A DNA stretch of 64,000 bases from an uncultured Bacteroidales bacterium (GTDB lineage: Bacteria > Bacteroidota > Bacteroidia > Bacteroidales > UBA932), in contig CALVDL010000003.1 in NCBI GenBank assembly GCA_944326305.1, forward strand, positions 99,175 through 163,174, read 5' to 3'. The position numbers were made by a program, and so were the translations under genes. The notes beneath the pieces are model-generated. The model saw nothing but the letters and a program-made list of their open reading frames with translations. It was not told where the DNA came from and searched no databases. Below, piece after piece: positions 32,093 to 42,073 of the stretch. Each line of letters opens with the position of its first letter. The first letter of the stretch is position 1.

Positions 32093-35032
32093 CTATAGCT
32101 GTCTCACTTTCAGGTCATCGAGCCACATCCTGCGGTTTCCAGTCGAATTTTCGGTGACTATTGAAATCCGGGTCTCCTGGGTGGCTTCGCTTACCGTCAC
32201 GGTATGCGGGGTCATTTCATACCGGCCGTCAGCCTCCGCCCCCATTTCCGCAAGGGTCTTGTTGGTGAGGATGACACTGGTAGAGTTCACCTGCTGCCCG
32301 TCTGCCGTGGCAATGGTTCCCGGACCGGACAGTATCTCTACAGTGAATGTGATACCGTCATACTGGTCAGGGGATGTCTCCAGGCTTCCGGTAGTGCCGT
32401 TAGGCTCGCAGTATGGGCTGGCATTGAATGACACTTCCAGGGAACCGGAAGCAAGCCCGCTGAATGCCGGGAGGGTGAGTCTTCCGAGGGCATCTCCTTT
32501 CCCGAACTTTATCATTCCTCCGCAGAGGTATATGTTTCCTGTTGCGTTGTCCTTGTCATTCTTTGCAAGCTCGTCATGGTCCCATCCCGGCATATACAAG
32601 TCGTGGTAGAGTTTTTTGTTAGCATCGTCTTTACCGACACCATTGCCAAGATTATCCATGTTTTTGACAGGAGATGCAATGGCCCAACTGGTTGACTCTT
32701 TCCAGTTCTCGACATCAAATTCTCCGTCCTTGTCTTTAGGGTCGATTCCGAACGCCAGCATCGGCCCGTTCCCTCCCCAAGGGTGGCTGTCGAAGTCGTT
32801 CCAGAGGAGGTATCCGGATTTGTCCGGTTCAGAGGATGTGGTGAATGGCAGAGGGTCGCTCCACTCTGAGTCTGTCCATATCCCTTCATCCAATGAGATT
32901 CTCTGGATTGAAGCTGAATATTCCGTATTCGGATCCAGTCCTCCGAACAGGAACCGGGTACCGTGCAGAGTGTATTTCTTGCTGAACGACCATTCTGTGT
33001 ATTCCCGGATGACAGTGCCGCTGCCGTCGGCGAGCCTTATGCTGAATTTGGTGTCAGCCTGCTGGCTCTCGTCGAACTTGAATGACACTACGGCCAGGCC
33101 ATAGGACGTATGGTAGATCTCGACTGAAGGCTTGCTCAGAGGCACAGGGTCGAGTGTGGTGAATTCTACCGATGCCTCATCGGAGTCGAATTCGCTCTCG
33201 ACGGAGCCGTCCCCGGTGAGGGCTTTGACTGTCGCGGTATATGTCTGTCCGGACTGCAGCCTCGTGAAGGTGTATTCCGTTTCGGAGACAACGGCTGTCT
33301 CAGCCTGGGTCCCGTCGGCTGTCTTCGCCGTTACCCTGTAATAGCTGCATCCGCTGACTGCGGACCAGGTAACCTTGGCCCCTGTCGCAGACATGTCGCT
33401 TGCCGTGAAGTTCTCAGGTGTGGCCAGTTTCTCTACTGCGTAGCCCAATGTTCCGGTCCGGATTACCGTCTCTTCGGAGTTGAATCCCTGCACAGGCTCG
33501 TAGAGGGCCTTGATGGTGAACAGGTAGTATCCCGGCTGCAGGTCGCTGAACGTATAGTCGGCATTCGGTGTGGTGTCGGTCTTCTTGAAGTCCGGTGCAG
33601 ACTCCATGGCTATCGACACTTCGTAGCCCGTGGCCCCCTCTATGCCTTCCCATGCGAACGCGATCGAGTTTTCAGCCGGAGTGTAGGTGATCTTTTCAGG
33701 ATCAGGGGCGGGGAGCTGCTCCGTGATCTCAATCTTGTCGGCTCCCATTACGGTGATGTTGTCTATGTTCATCCTGTAGCCGGTAAGCCCCATCTGTTCG
33801 GCTTCTATGCGTATCCTGGTCTTGTTGGTGGCGTCGTTCACCACGAAAGAGAGGGTCTTCCATTCCCTGTCTGAGGAAGATGTCTGTGCCGGCAGGACAG
33901 ATGAGTCCACTACTCCTTCGACCACACTCCCGGCTCCTTCCGCGGATACGATGTATGTCCCGTTCTCGTTGTCGAAGCGGAGGAAGTCTATAGATACGAC
34001 CACCTGCTCAGGCGCGGCCGAAAGCCCCGAGAGCTCAGGTGTCATGATCCATCCGCCGTTTGCCGTCACCCCGAGTTTCACATATCCCGGATGTTCGTAT
34101 ACCCGCTCTCCTTCCCAGTCGGAGACACCGCGGTTTACGCGGTATTCTTCTGTCATTGTCTTGAACACATCGTTGGTTCCGTCGGATCCGGCGGTTATGG
34201 TGCCGTTGGCGGGTTCGGTCCCGACGAATGTCTTGTCTGCTCCTTTGCTGCCGTTAGGTCCTATTCCGGCCTTGTTCTCCGGATAGTTCCCTCCCCAGAT
34301 GAACAGGTCGAATCCCATGCTGAAGATTTCGTTCGACGAGCTGACACTTGCCGACAGGTCACCTTCGTAGACTTTCTCCCCGTCCATAGTGAGGGTCACG
34401 CTGCAGATCAGCTCCCCGAGTGCGGCAGGTGTGCCGGTGATAGGGATGGAAATGCTTCCGGACCCCTCCTGCTCGATGACGGTAGAGTATTCCTCTTCTA
34501 TCTCAAGCCCCTCCGACGCCCCGCTGAGCAGTGATGTCACGGTGATTTCCTCTCCTCCGAAAGCCTTGTCCCAGGTGATGCTGAGTACAGCTCCGGACGT
34601 TGTCCCGGATTTCAGGGTCCCCGTTATGACCGGGTCTTCAATGGAGAAATGCCCGTCCGCCTGGGTCACGGTCACGGGATATTCGTTACCTCCGCTTATG
34701 AGGTACAGTACGCCGCTGCGCCTGTCTCCCGGGTTGCGCTGTGCGGTAAGTTCTACCCACTGGTATTCATCCCCGTTGCCGGAACCTTCGGACGGCGTGG
34801 CGGAGAACCAGTTCTCGACAGGATTGCCTGCCTCGTCGGCACATTCAATGCGGGTGCTCCATTGTCCGTTGTACCTTACGGAAATACGGTTGGAGGCGCC
34901 TTCATTGTAGGTCAGCTCGATGGCGTCGGTATCCCTTTTCAGGGGAACCTCCTGAGGGCCTTTCTCACATCCGGCGACAAGCAGTGCAAGCAATATTGAC
35001 GTAACCTTAATACAGGTCTGTATCGCTTTCAT
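32093..35032 (-). CDS. Large BACON / fibronectin type III surface lipoprotein
   Basis: 979 residues from MKAIQTCIKV (an upstream in-frame extension to 35146 is rejected). The lipobox is LLVAGC (Cys22). A BACON-like domain spans about residues 35-125 (VRYNGQWSTRIECADEAG... VTVTQADG). A second sandwich domain, then a jelly-roll-like domain (about 240-430), follow. At least three FN3-type modules come next (for example LATPENFTASDMSATGAKVT). A C-terminal jelly-roll-like domain (about 790-979) ends WLDDLKVRQL. Such proteins are cell-surface glycan binders of PULs. It is divergent from the susC-susD operon and probably part of the same system. No catalytic motif was found. Confidence 0.75.
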   Translation of the reverse strand: MKAIQTCIKVTSILLALLVAGCEKGPQEVPLKRDTDAIELTYNEGASNRISVRYNGQWSTRIECADEAGNPVENWFSATPSEGSGNGDEYQWVELTAQRNPGDRRSGVLYLISGGNEYPVTVTQADGHFSIEDPVITGTLKSGTTSGAVLSITWDKAFGGEEITVTSLLSGASEGLEIEEEYSTVIEQEGSGSISIPITGTPAALGELICSVTLTMDGEKVYEGDLSASVSSSNEIFSMGFDLFIWGGNYPENKAGIGPNGSKGADKTFVGTEPANGTITAGSDGTNDVFKTMTEEYRVNRGVSDWEGERVYEHPGYVKLGVTANGGWIMTPELSGLSAAPEQVVVSIDFLRFDNENGTYIVSAEGAGSVVEGVVDSSVLPAQTSSSDREWKTLSFVVNDATNKTRIRIEAEQMGLTGYRMNIDNITVMGADKIEITEQLPAPDPEKITYTPAENSIAFAWEGIEGATGYEVSIAMESAPDFKKTDTTPNADYTFSDLQPGYYLFTIKALYEPVQGFNSEETVIRTGTLGYAVEKLATPENFTASDMSATGAKVTWSAVSGCSYYRVTAKTADGTQAETAVVSETEYTFTRLQSGQTYTATVKALTGDGSVESEFDSDEASVEFTTLDPVPLSKPSVEIYHTSYGLAVVSFKFDESQQADTKFSIRLADGSGTVIREYTEWSFSKKYTLHGTRFLFGGLDPNTEYSASIQRISLDEGIWTDSEWSDPLPFTTSSEPDKSGYLLWNDFDSHPWGGNGPMLAFGIDPKDKDGEFDVENWKESTSWAIASPVKNMDNLGNGVGKDDANKKLYHDLYMPGWDHDELAKNDKDNATGNIYLCGGMIKFGKGDALGRLTLPAFSGLASGSLEVSFNASPYCEPNGTTGSLETSPDQYDGITFTVEILSGPGTIATADGQQVNSTSVILTNKTLAEMGAEADGRYEMTPHTVTVSEATQETRISIVTENSTGNRRMWLDDLKVRQL

Positions 35033-35133
35033 GCAATAAAAGTTAATTTTTGTTAATAAATTGAAAATGATTACACCTATATAATATAGGATGTGTGCAG
35101 AATGAGAATTGCATGAGAAAAAGGAAGGAATCG

Positions 35134-35151
35134 AAAATATCTGCACCGTAA
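35134..35151 (+). repeat. Direct repeat copy 1 in the PUL control region
   Basis: AAAATATCTGCACCGTAA; the second copy at 35317-35334 differs at one base. Weaker similarity extends about 20 bp upstream of both. This copy is upstream of the susC promoter, nearer the divergent lipoprotein gene. Confidence 0.65.
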
Positions 35152-35240
35152 AATTAGACTAATTTTTCATTTTGTGCAAATAAATTTTGCGTTTAACAAT
35201 CTTTTTACATTGTTTCAAGTGAAATTTTATATAAAAATAT

Positions 35241-35270
35241 TTGCGAAATGAAAAACAAAGGATATATTTG
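35241..35270 (+). promoter_or_regulatory. Promoter of the susC-susD operon
   Basis: TTG at 35241-35243 and TATATTTG at 35263-35270 are separated by 19 nt, an exact Bacteroidetes consensus. The leader to the ATG at 35363 is about 85 nt and contains the second copy of the direct repeat. Confidence 0.8.
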
Positions 35271-35316
35271 CCTTTCGGAATGATGAATTTACAACATGAA
35301 CAGGGGAGAAAATCGT

Positions 35317-35334
35317 AAAATATCTGCACTGTAA
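35317..35334 (+). repeat. Direct repeat copy 2, in the susC leader
   Basis: AAAATATCTGCACTGTAA, one mismatch from copy 1, lying in the transcribed leader 29-46 bp before the susC ATG. Placement on both sides of the promoter suggests an operator or a duplicated leader element. Confidence 0.65.
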
Positions 35335-35362
35335 CGATAATAACCCTAATTTATTGTTGAAA

Positions 35363-38300
35363 ATGAATCAAAACCATAAATTGGCCGCGGCCACCCGGAG
35401 GGGCATCTCCCTGTGGGGCGTGCTGTTTCTGGCTATAATCTGTATGGCAGCCTTGCCGTTCCCGGCATTAGCTCAGGGGGGGGCAGGCATAACTGTTACG
35501 GGTACGGTCACAGATGAGGCCGGACAGCCCGTGATAGGGGCTGCAGTCTTCGTCCGCGGGTCTTCAGTCGGGACAACTGCCGACCTTGACGGAAAATATT
35601 CAATCAAAGTAGCACCGGACGCCACACTTACGGTAAGCTGTATAGGCTTCAGGACTCTCGACGTGCCGGTAAATTCCAGATCACAGATAGACGTGACGAT
35701 GGCGTTGGACAACACCAGCCTGGAGGAAAGTGTCGTTGTCGGATACGGCGTCCAGAAACGCCGCGACATAGTGGGGGCGGTGGAAAGCATCACGATGGAG
35801 GACATGGATGAAAGGATGGGTACGTCGATGAACATCTCCAGGTCCCTGCAGGGAGCTATCCCAGGACTTACGCTCACATTCTCCGACGGCAAGCCTAACA
35901 GAGGGGCCACTGTCAACATAAGGGGAGCTTCCAATTCCATAGGCTCCGGCGGATCCGCACTCGTCCTCGTGGACGGGGTAGAGACGGATATGACGACAGT
36001 CAACCCGGAAGACATAGAGTCGATCACCGTCCTGAAGGACGCCTCCTCTACGGCTGTCTATGGCGCCCGCGGTACTTTCGGAGTCATTCTCCTTACCACC
36101 AAGACTCCTCAGAAGGGGCAGGCAAAGATAACATACAACGGTACGTTCTCCATCTACCAGCGTACATTCAAGCCGGAAATGGTCACGAACGGCTATGACT
36201 GGACGACTTCCTTCCTGGAGTCATATACCAATGTCAACGGCACGGACCCTGCCAACATCAACAATATCTTCAGGTTCAGCCGTACATGGTATGACGAGCT
36301 CAAGCGAAGGAACGAGGACCCGTCTTTCGAGAAATGGAGGGTCAACAACCTGGGCAATTACGAATATTTCGGCAATACCAGCTGGTATGACGCCTTCTAT
36401 AAGGATTTCACCACCGGGCACCAGCACAATGTCACCGTCACCGGAGGAGGTGAGACCGCCACATACTACGTCTCAGGCCGTATCTTCGAGCAGGACGGTA
36501 TCTACAAGGTGGGAGACGAGAAATACAGGCAGTTCAATGTAAAGGCCAAGGGCGTGGTCAACATCAGGCCTTGGTTCCGCGTCGAGAACTCCACTGACTT
36601 CATGTACCGTTATTCGCACCAGCCTACTGCACACACGGGCATCACTACCACTCCTATGAACATCACCCGTATGATCAACCACCAGGGCTTCCCTGTCACC
36701 ATGATAACCAACCCGGACGGGACCTGGACCGAGACAGCCGTGTATACCGGTTATGCGGGCTTTGTCGAGGGCAATTCATGGAGGAAGGACAGGAAGTTCG
36801 ACATGAACAACCGCACGTCCGTCAAGATAGACTTCATCAAGGATGTCCTTGTGGCCAATGCTGATGTGAGCTTCTATTTCAACCAGACCGACAGGAGGTC
36901 GGCAGTCAACTCGTATGAGTTCTATACCAGCCCTACAAGTTCCGGTGAACGTCCTTCAGGCTCGATTTACGAGGAACGTTCGTACCACAGGCAGAGAATA
37001 GCCTCCAACATCACCCTTACATATACCCCGAGGCTCGGCGAGAACAATTCCCTCACTGTCCTCGGAGGATGGAACATCGAGGACTACTTGTACAAGACCA
37101 ACAGGATCAACCGCGAGGGCATCATGGTCCCTACGAACCCGAACTTTGACCTGCTCAACGGTGAGGCTATGGAGATAGCCGACAACGGCAGCTACGACTG
37201 GGGGCTTGTCGGCGCGTTCTTCAGGGTCAACTACGGGTATAAGAGCAAATATCTCGTTGAGGTGAGCGGCCGCTATGACGGCAACTCCAAGTTCCCTTCC
37301 AATTCCCGCTGGGGCTTCTTCCCTTCCGCATCCCTCGGATGGAGAATATCGGAGGAGAAGTTCATGGCCGGGGCGTCTTCATGGCTCGACAACCTAAAGC
37401 TCCGCCTTTCTGTGGGTACAGCGGGCAACGGTCTTATCAGCGATGCATACGCATACCTCTCCACCATGACCATATCGCAGTCATCACTGCTTGACGGCGG
37501 CGCGGTGTTCAACTATACCCAGGCCCCGACGCCTATACCTGACGGACTGACATGGGAGAAGGCCTCTACCTATGACATAGGTGTGGATTTCGAGGCCCTC
37601 AATGGCCGGTTCAACTTTACCGGCGACATCTACAGGAAGGAGACCACCGACATGTATGTGGTCGGCGAGGAGCTGCCTGCAGTATACGGCAACAGTGCTC
37701 CTAAGGGAAATTACGCGGATATGCGCACTGACGGATGGGAGCTGAGCGTTTCATGGCGCGACTCCTACAAGGTCGGAGGCAAGACTCTGAGCTACAATAT
37801 CAAGGCTGCCGTATGGGACTATACCAGCAAGATCACACGCTATACCAGCAAGACCGGGACACTGCCTACCAACTACTCTACCAACTACTATGAGGGCATG
37901 ACCCTCGGCGAAATCTGGGGCTACCGGTGCAACGGCCTGTTCCAGAGTGACGAGGAGGCACAGACCTGGGCGAACTATTCAAGGTTCGACAACAACTCTG
38001 TAGTATGGTCGGCAGGGGACCCGCGCTACGAGGACATCAACGGGGACGGCTATGTGAACAACGGCAGCAATACCATATATGACCACGGAGATCTGGTGAA
38101 GATAGGCAACAAGACGCCGAGATACCAGTACAGCCTCCAGGCGGGCATACGCTGGAACGGCATCGGACTCAGCATGATGTGGCAGGGTGTCGGAAAGCGT
38201 GACTGGTATCCGGCCAAGGAGTCCGGCTACTTCTGGGGACAGTACGGCCGTCCGTACAGCATCGCCCTGCCGTGGCATACGACGGACAGGTGGTCCGAGG

Positions 38301-38671
38301 ACAACCCTGACGGCTACTGGCCTCGTCTTGTAGGTTATTCTGCCCAGGGGGCCAACAATATCCTTTCGCAGCCTAACTCACGCTATCTTCAGAGCGCGGC
38401 ATACCTCAGGCTGAAGAACCTCACCATAGATTACGAATTCCCTAAGGCGCTTATAAGCAAGATCAAGCTCCAGAGCCTCAAGGTTTATGTGACCGGAGAG
38501 AACCTCCTTACCTTCACCCCGCTCAGGAAACATGCGAGGAACTACGACCCGGAAGGCATCTATGCCGGTGACGCGGACTTCGCTTCTTCAGCAGGTGCCG
38601 ACAACTCGGGAGACGGCGACGGGTACCCTCAGATGAGGGCATTCACTTTCGGGTTGAGTATAACATTCTAA
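35363..38671 (+). CDS. SusC/RagA-type TonB-dependent outer-membrane transporter
   Basis: 1,102 residues from the ATG at 35363; TTG codons at 35354 and 35357 are not needed. A signal peptide (about 15-40) is followed by a carboxypeptidase-regulatory-like domain (VTGTVTDEAGQPVIGAAVFVRGSSVGTTADLDGKYSI). Next is the SusC TonB-box-like segment (SLEESVVVGYGVQKRRDIVGAVESI), the plug with LVDGVETDMTTVNPEDIESITVLKD, and a 22-strand barrel ending FTFGLSITF. With SusD it imports oligosaccharides across the outer membrane using TonB. susD overlaps its stop codon, so the two are translationally coupled. The GH78 gene in the same operon suggests a rhamnose-containing glycan. Confidence 0.95.
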   Translation: MNQNHKLAAATRRGISLWGVLFLAIICMAALPFPALAQGGAGITVTGTVTDEAGQPVIGAAVFVRGSSVGTTADLDGKYSIKVAPDATLTVSCIGFRTLDVPVNSRSQIDVTMALDNTSLEESVVVGYGVQKRRDIVGAVESITMEDMDERMGTSMNISRSLQGAIPGLTLTFSDGKPNRGATVNIRGASNSIGSGGSALVLVDGVETDMTTVNPEDIESITVLKDASSTAVYGARGTFGVILLTTKTPQKGQAKITYNGTFSIYQRTFKPEMVTNGYDWTTSFLESYTNVNGTDPANINNIFRFSRTWYDELKRRNEDPSFEKWRVNNLGNYEYFGNTSWYDAFYKDFTTGHQHNVTVTGGGETATYYVSGRIFEQDGIYKVGDEKYRQFNVKAKGVVNIRPWFRVENSTDFMYRYSHQPTAHTGITTTPMNITRMINHQGFPVTMITNPDGTWTETAVYTGYAGFVEGNSWRKDRKFDMNNRTSVKIDFIKDVLVANADVSFYFNQTDRRSAVNSYEFYTSPTSSGERPSGSIYEERSYHRQRIASNITLTYTPRLGENNSLTVLGGWNIEDYLYKTNRINREGIMVPTNPNFDLLNGEAMEIADNGSYDWGLVGAFFRVNYGYKSKYLVEVSGRYDGNSKFPSNSRWGFFPSASLGWRISEEKFMAGASSWLDNLKLRLSVGTAGNGLISDAYAYLSTMTISQSSLLDGGAVFNYTQAPTPIPDGLTWEKASTYDIGVDFEALNGRFNFTGDIYRKETTDMYVVGEELPAVYGNSAPKGNYADMRTDGWELSVSWRDSYKVGGKTLSYNIKAAVWDYTSKITRYTSKTGTLPTNYSTNYYEGMTLGEIWGYRCNGLFQSDEEAQTWANYSRFDNNSVVWSAGDPRYEDINGDGYVNNGSNTIYDHGDLVKIGNKTPRYQYSLQAGIRWNGIGLSMMWQGVGKRDWYPAKESGYFWGQYGRPYSIALPWHTTDRWSEDNPDGYWPRLVGYSAQGANNILSQPNSRYLQSAAYLRLKNLTIDYEFPKALISKIKLQSLKVYVTGENLLTFTPLRKHARNYDPEGIYAGDADFASSAGADNSGDGDGYPQMRAFTFGLSITF

Positions 38672-40455
38672 TGTTCACATCAATGAAAAAGATATCATAT
38701 ATATTCTTGCTGCCTGTCCTGGCTTTGGCTTCATGCGACAGCTTCCTGGACAGGGACCCGATTTCCGAAATCGGGTCGGGGGCATATTTCACTGACGAGA
38801 ATTCCCTGCTGACATATACCAACGGATTCCTTCAGAAGTACACCCCGTCCGCATCGAATCTCGGTTATGGAGACGGCTATTCCGATATTGTGGTCACGAA
38901 GCAGTCGACTGACTTCCTCACCAACGCATCCTGGACCCCGGACCTCCAGACGGGATGGTCCATAAGCAACTGGACGCCTGTCTACAATATCAACTATTTC
39001 CTCGTCCACATGCGTGAGGCCGAGGGGCTTTCGGAGGAGACATACAACCATTATGAAGGGACCGCAAGGTTCTGGAGGGCATGGCAGTATTTCGAGAAGG
39101 TCAAGACCTTCGGCGCCGTGCCGTGGTACGACACCCCTATCGACCCGGAGGACATGGTGGCCCTCTACAAGCCGAGGGACAGCCGCGAGTTCGTGATGGA
39201 GAAGGTCCTCGAGGACCTCGATTTCGCGTGCGAGCACTGCTACGACACCTCCCCGTGGATAAACAGCGCCAGGATAAACAGGTATATCGCCCTTGCGTAC
39301 AAATCCAGGGTGTGCCTGTTTGAAGGCACTTACAGGAAATACCACAGCATAGACCCTTCCACCGGCGAGCCGTGGGTGGATAAAGATGCATCCGAGAAAT
39401 TCCTCCGGGAATGTGTCGAGGCGTGCGAGGAACTCATGGAGGCAGGGGTCTACAGCCTGGTGAACAACCCGGCCAATGTTGCAACGCAGTACCGCAACCT
39501 GTTTACCCAGGAGGCCATAGACTATACAGAAATCATCTGGGCCAGGGAAATGAACGCGGGACTCACCACCACCCATGACCTCACATGGAAATACACGTCC
39601 GGAAGCTACGGCGAAAGATGGTCCCTCGACCAGGATTTCGTCAGGACATACCTCAACCTTGACGGCTCACGCCACACCGCGACGGGCGAGGAGTTCACCG
39701 ATGAGATACAGAACAGGGACTACCGTCTGCAGCAGAGCATTATCACCCCGGGCTACCAGAAGCTCGCCGGAGGTGTGATGACACCTACCGCACCGGACTT
39801 CACAGTGACCCTCACAGGCTACCAGGTGATGAAGTTCAACCTCGATGACGAAACATACGAGTCAGCCTCAATCGCCAACAACTCCCTCCCTATAATCCGT
39901 TATGCGGAGATCCTCCTCAACTATGCGGAGGCGAAGGCGGAGCTGGGCGAGTTTGACGGTGACATCTGGGACAGGACCATCCGTCCGCTCAGGGAAAGGG
40001 CCGGGGTGAACGGTGACAGGCCTTCTACCCCGGATCCGTACCTGCAGACTTATTACGGCATCAGTGATACCGACATCCTGGAGATACGCAGGGAAAGGGC
40101 AATCGAACTTCTGCTCGAGGGCCGCAGATATGACGACCTGATGCGCTGGCATCTGGGAGAGCTGCTGAACAAGCAGTGGTACGGCATATATGTCCCTGCC
40201 CTGGATACACCGTATGACCTGAACGGTGACGGTATCAATGATGTATGCGTTACGAACGGTTCGGCCGGAAGCGAGACAGGCGTGACATATATCCTTTTGG
40301 GAGGCACGTCGCTCTATACCCTCGAAAACGGTACGAGCGGACGTCTCATGTACAACTACGGCAGGAATTTCGACGAGCAGCGCTATCTCAGGCCTATACC
40401 GCGCACTGCCTTGAACATAAACCCCGACCTCGGGCAGAATTACTACTGGAGATAA
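38671..40455 (+). CDS. SusD/RagB-type glycan-binding lipoprotein
   Basis: 594 residues from the ATG overlapping the susC stop (TAATG); MKKISYIF at 38683 is an equally likely start and gives a cleaner signal peptide with lipobox LALASC. The mature N terminus DSFLDRDPISEIGSGAYFTDENSLLTYTNGF is typical SusD. TPR-like helices and the C-terminal SusD motif (LPIIRYAEILLNYAEAKAELGEFD, then RERAIELLLEGRRYDDLMRWHLGELLNKQWYGIYVP) follow. It sits as a lid on the SusC barrel at the cell surface. It is followed 23 bp later by the phosphoesterase. Confidence 0.95.
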   Translation: MFTSMKKISYIFLLPVLALASCDSFLDRDPISEIGSGAYFTDENSLLTYTNGFLQKYTPSASNLGYGDGYSDIVVTKQSTDFLTNASWTPDLQTGWSISNWTPVYNINYFLVHMREAEGLSEETYNHYEGTARFWRAWQYFEKVKTFGAVPWYDTPIDPEDMVALYKPRDSREFVMEKVLEDLDFACEHCYDTSPWINSARINRYIALAYKSRVCLFEGTYRKYHSIDPSTGEPWVDKDASEKFLRECVEACEELMEAGVYSLVNNPANVATQYRNLFTQEAIDYTEIIWAREMNAGLTTTHDLTWKYTSGSYGERWSLDQDFVRTYLNLDGSRHTATGEEFTDEIQNRDYRLQQSIITPGYQKLAGGVMTPTAPDFTVTLTGYQVMKFNLDDETYESASIANNSLPIIRYAEILLNYAEAKAELGEFDGDIWDRTIRPLRERAGVNGDRPSTPDPYLQTYYGISDTDILEIRRERAIELLLEGRRYDDLMRWHLGELLNKQWYGIYVPALDTPYDLNGDGINDVCVTNGSAGSETGVTYILLGGTSLYTLENGTSGRLMYNYGRNFDEQRYLRPIPRTALNINPDLGQNYYWR

Positions 40456-40478
40456 ATCCATTGAAAAATATTGACAAT

Positions 40479-42062
40479 ATGAAATACAGATATTTATCAT
40501 CAATTTTGTTTTTCCTGCCAGTTTTTCTGGGCTCATGCCAGAAAGACGACCTGCCGGAGATCAAGACCCCTATAGCCGAGACGACTGACCTATACGGGGT
40601 AGTGACAGACAGCGAGGGGAACTACATGCCCGGGGTTGTCGTGAGCGACGGGTATTCATGCGCCGTAACCGACGGCAACGGGGTCTGGCAGCTGACCGCC
40701 AACGAATTCTCCTACCAGGTCTATGTCTCTATCCCTGCCGACTGCAGGGTTACGGTCAAGGACGGGTATCCGGACTTCTGGAAGAAGATAGAGAACGGTG
40801 TCTCCCGGTATGACTTCACCCTGGAGAAGATGTCCGCACCTGAGGACGAGTTCGACCTGGTGTGCGTCGCCGACCCGCAGTGCCAGACTGCGTCCAACGT
40901 ATCGAGATTCACTTCCGAGACCGCTGTCGACCTCCGCGCGTATGCCGCCGGGGCGGAAGTGCCGAAATACGGTGTCCTGCTCGGAGACATAGGCTGGAAC
41001 ACGGCCAACACCGACTACACCAACGCTGTCTTCCCGCTGATGAAGGTTGCCCTCAAGGAGGAGAATGTCGGGATGCCTATGTTCTTTGTAATCGGGAACC
41101 ATGATAACAAGGTGATAGAGGTGTCAACGGACAATTACACCGTGGCGCACGACATAGCCGCCCAGCGCAATTTCGAGTATGCCTTCGGCCCTGTGAACTA
41201 TTCCTTCAACAGGGGAGAGGCCCATATCGTAGTGATGGACAATATCGTATTCCCGAACCATGACGACTACTACCTCGGGTTCAGGGATGACCAGGTGGAA
41301 TGGCTCAGGCAGGACCTCGAGTCCGTTTCAAAGGACAAGATGCTTATCCTGTGTGTCCATATCCCCATAAGGGCCAATGAAGGGAACAATGTCGACAAGG
41401 TGGTTGACCTTATCGAGCAATTTGCCGAAGTGCATGTCATGTCTGGCCATACCCACTATGCCGAGAACAACGAGTATGACGGCCATTACGAGCATGTGCA
41501 CGGTGCCGCATGCGGGGCGTGGTGGAGGACTGTGATCAATGCGGACGGCACTCCTAACGGCTATTCCGTATACCGCGTGGACGGGGCCTCTTTCAGCAAC
41601 TGGTACTACAAGTCTGTCGGTTTCGACAAGGACTACCAGATCAGGCTGTACCGCGGGAACCTCAAATATATGGACGGATATGCATCGCAGTACGAGTTCT
41701 ATTACAAAGGTGATGGCGACATAATCGCCAATATCTGGAACGCCGACAGCGGGTGGACCGTAACAGTATTCGAAGATGGTACCGAGACCGGTAAAATGGA
41801 GCCTTACGGCTCCGGTGCGACAAGGCGCGACGCATGGGCTTCCGGCTATCTCCTCGGTGTCCTCGGGCTGAGCGGGACGAGCTATGACAAGTCCAATGTC
41901 AGCCATCTGTACCATTATACGCTCAAGAACCCGGACGCTTCATCCGTCAGGGTCGTGGCAACGGATTCTTTCGGCAATACCTACGAGCAGACAGAATTCA
42001 CCCCTAATACCACTGCCGGCTTCCCTGAGGCCATCATGCCTGGAAGTGATACGGGAGAATAA
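40479..42062 (+). CDS. Calcineurin-like phosphoesterase lipoprotein with N- and C-terminal accessory domains
   Basis: 527 residues from MKYRYLSS; the open frame back to 40245 overlaps susD and is rejected. Lipobox LGSC at Cys20. An N-terminal beta-sandwich (YGVVTDSEGNYMPGVVVSDGYSCAVTDGNGVWQL) precedes the metallophosphoesterase core. Core motifs are VADPQCQ, GVLLGDIGWN, VIGNHDNK, LCVHIPI and MSGHTHYAENN, giving the di-metal ligand set with DxQ in place of the usual DxH. A C-terminal sandwich domain follows. This three-domain arrangement is common in Bacteroides PULs. It may remove phosphate or phosphodiester decorations from the imported glycan; the substrate is unknown. Confidence 0.85.
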   Translation: MKYRYLSSILFFLPVFLGSCQKDDLPEIKTPIAETTDLYGVVTDSEGNYMPGVVVSDGYSCAVTDGNGVWQLTANEFSYQVYVSIPADCRVTVKDGYPDFWKKIENGVSRYDFTLEKMSAPEDEFDLVCVADPQCQTASNVSRFTSETAVDLRAYAAGAEVPKYGVLLGDIGWNTANTDYTNAVFPLMKVALKEENVGMPMFFVIGNHDNKVIEVSTDNYTVAHDIAAQRNFEYAFGPVNYSFNRGEAHIVVMDNIVFPNHDDYYLGFRDDQVEWLRQDLESVSKDKMLILCVHIPIRANEGNNVDKVVDLIEQFAEVHVMSGHTHYAENNEYDGHYEHVHGAACGAWWRTVINADGTPNGYSVYRVDGASFSNWYYKSVGFDKDYQIRLYRGNLKYMDGYASQYEFYYKGDGDIIANIWNADSGWTVTVFEDGTETGKMEPYGSGATRRDAWASGYLLGVLGLSGTSYDKSNVSHLYHYTLKNPDASSVRVVATDSFGNTYEQTEFTPNTTAGFPEAIMPGSDTGE

Positions 42063-42073
42063 GACATGATACC

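Larger units (their letters stand above)
35033..35362. other. 330-bp divergent regulatory region of the PUL
   Basis: No gene. It is AT-rich compared with its neighbours. It holds the susC promoter (35241-35270) and a duplicated 18-nt element at 35134-35151 and 35317-35334. No TAnnTTTG box was found for the minus-strand lipoprotein gene. Confidence 0.7.

Noticed and set aside
35033..35146. An upstream extension of the BACON/FN3 lipoprotein
   Set aside because: It would bury the signal peptide and lipobox, which start at 35032.
40245..40478. An upstream in-frame extension of the PUL phosphoesterase overlapping susD
   Set aside because: The region is the 3' end of susD; the signal peptide and lipobox begin at 40479.
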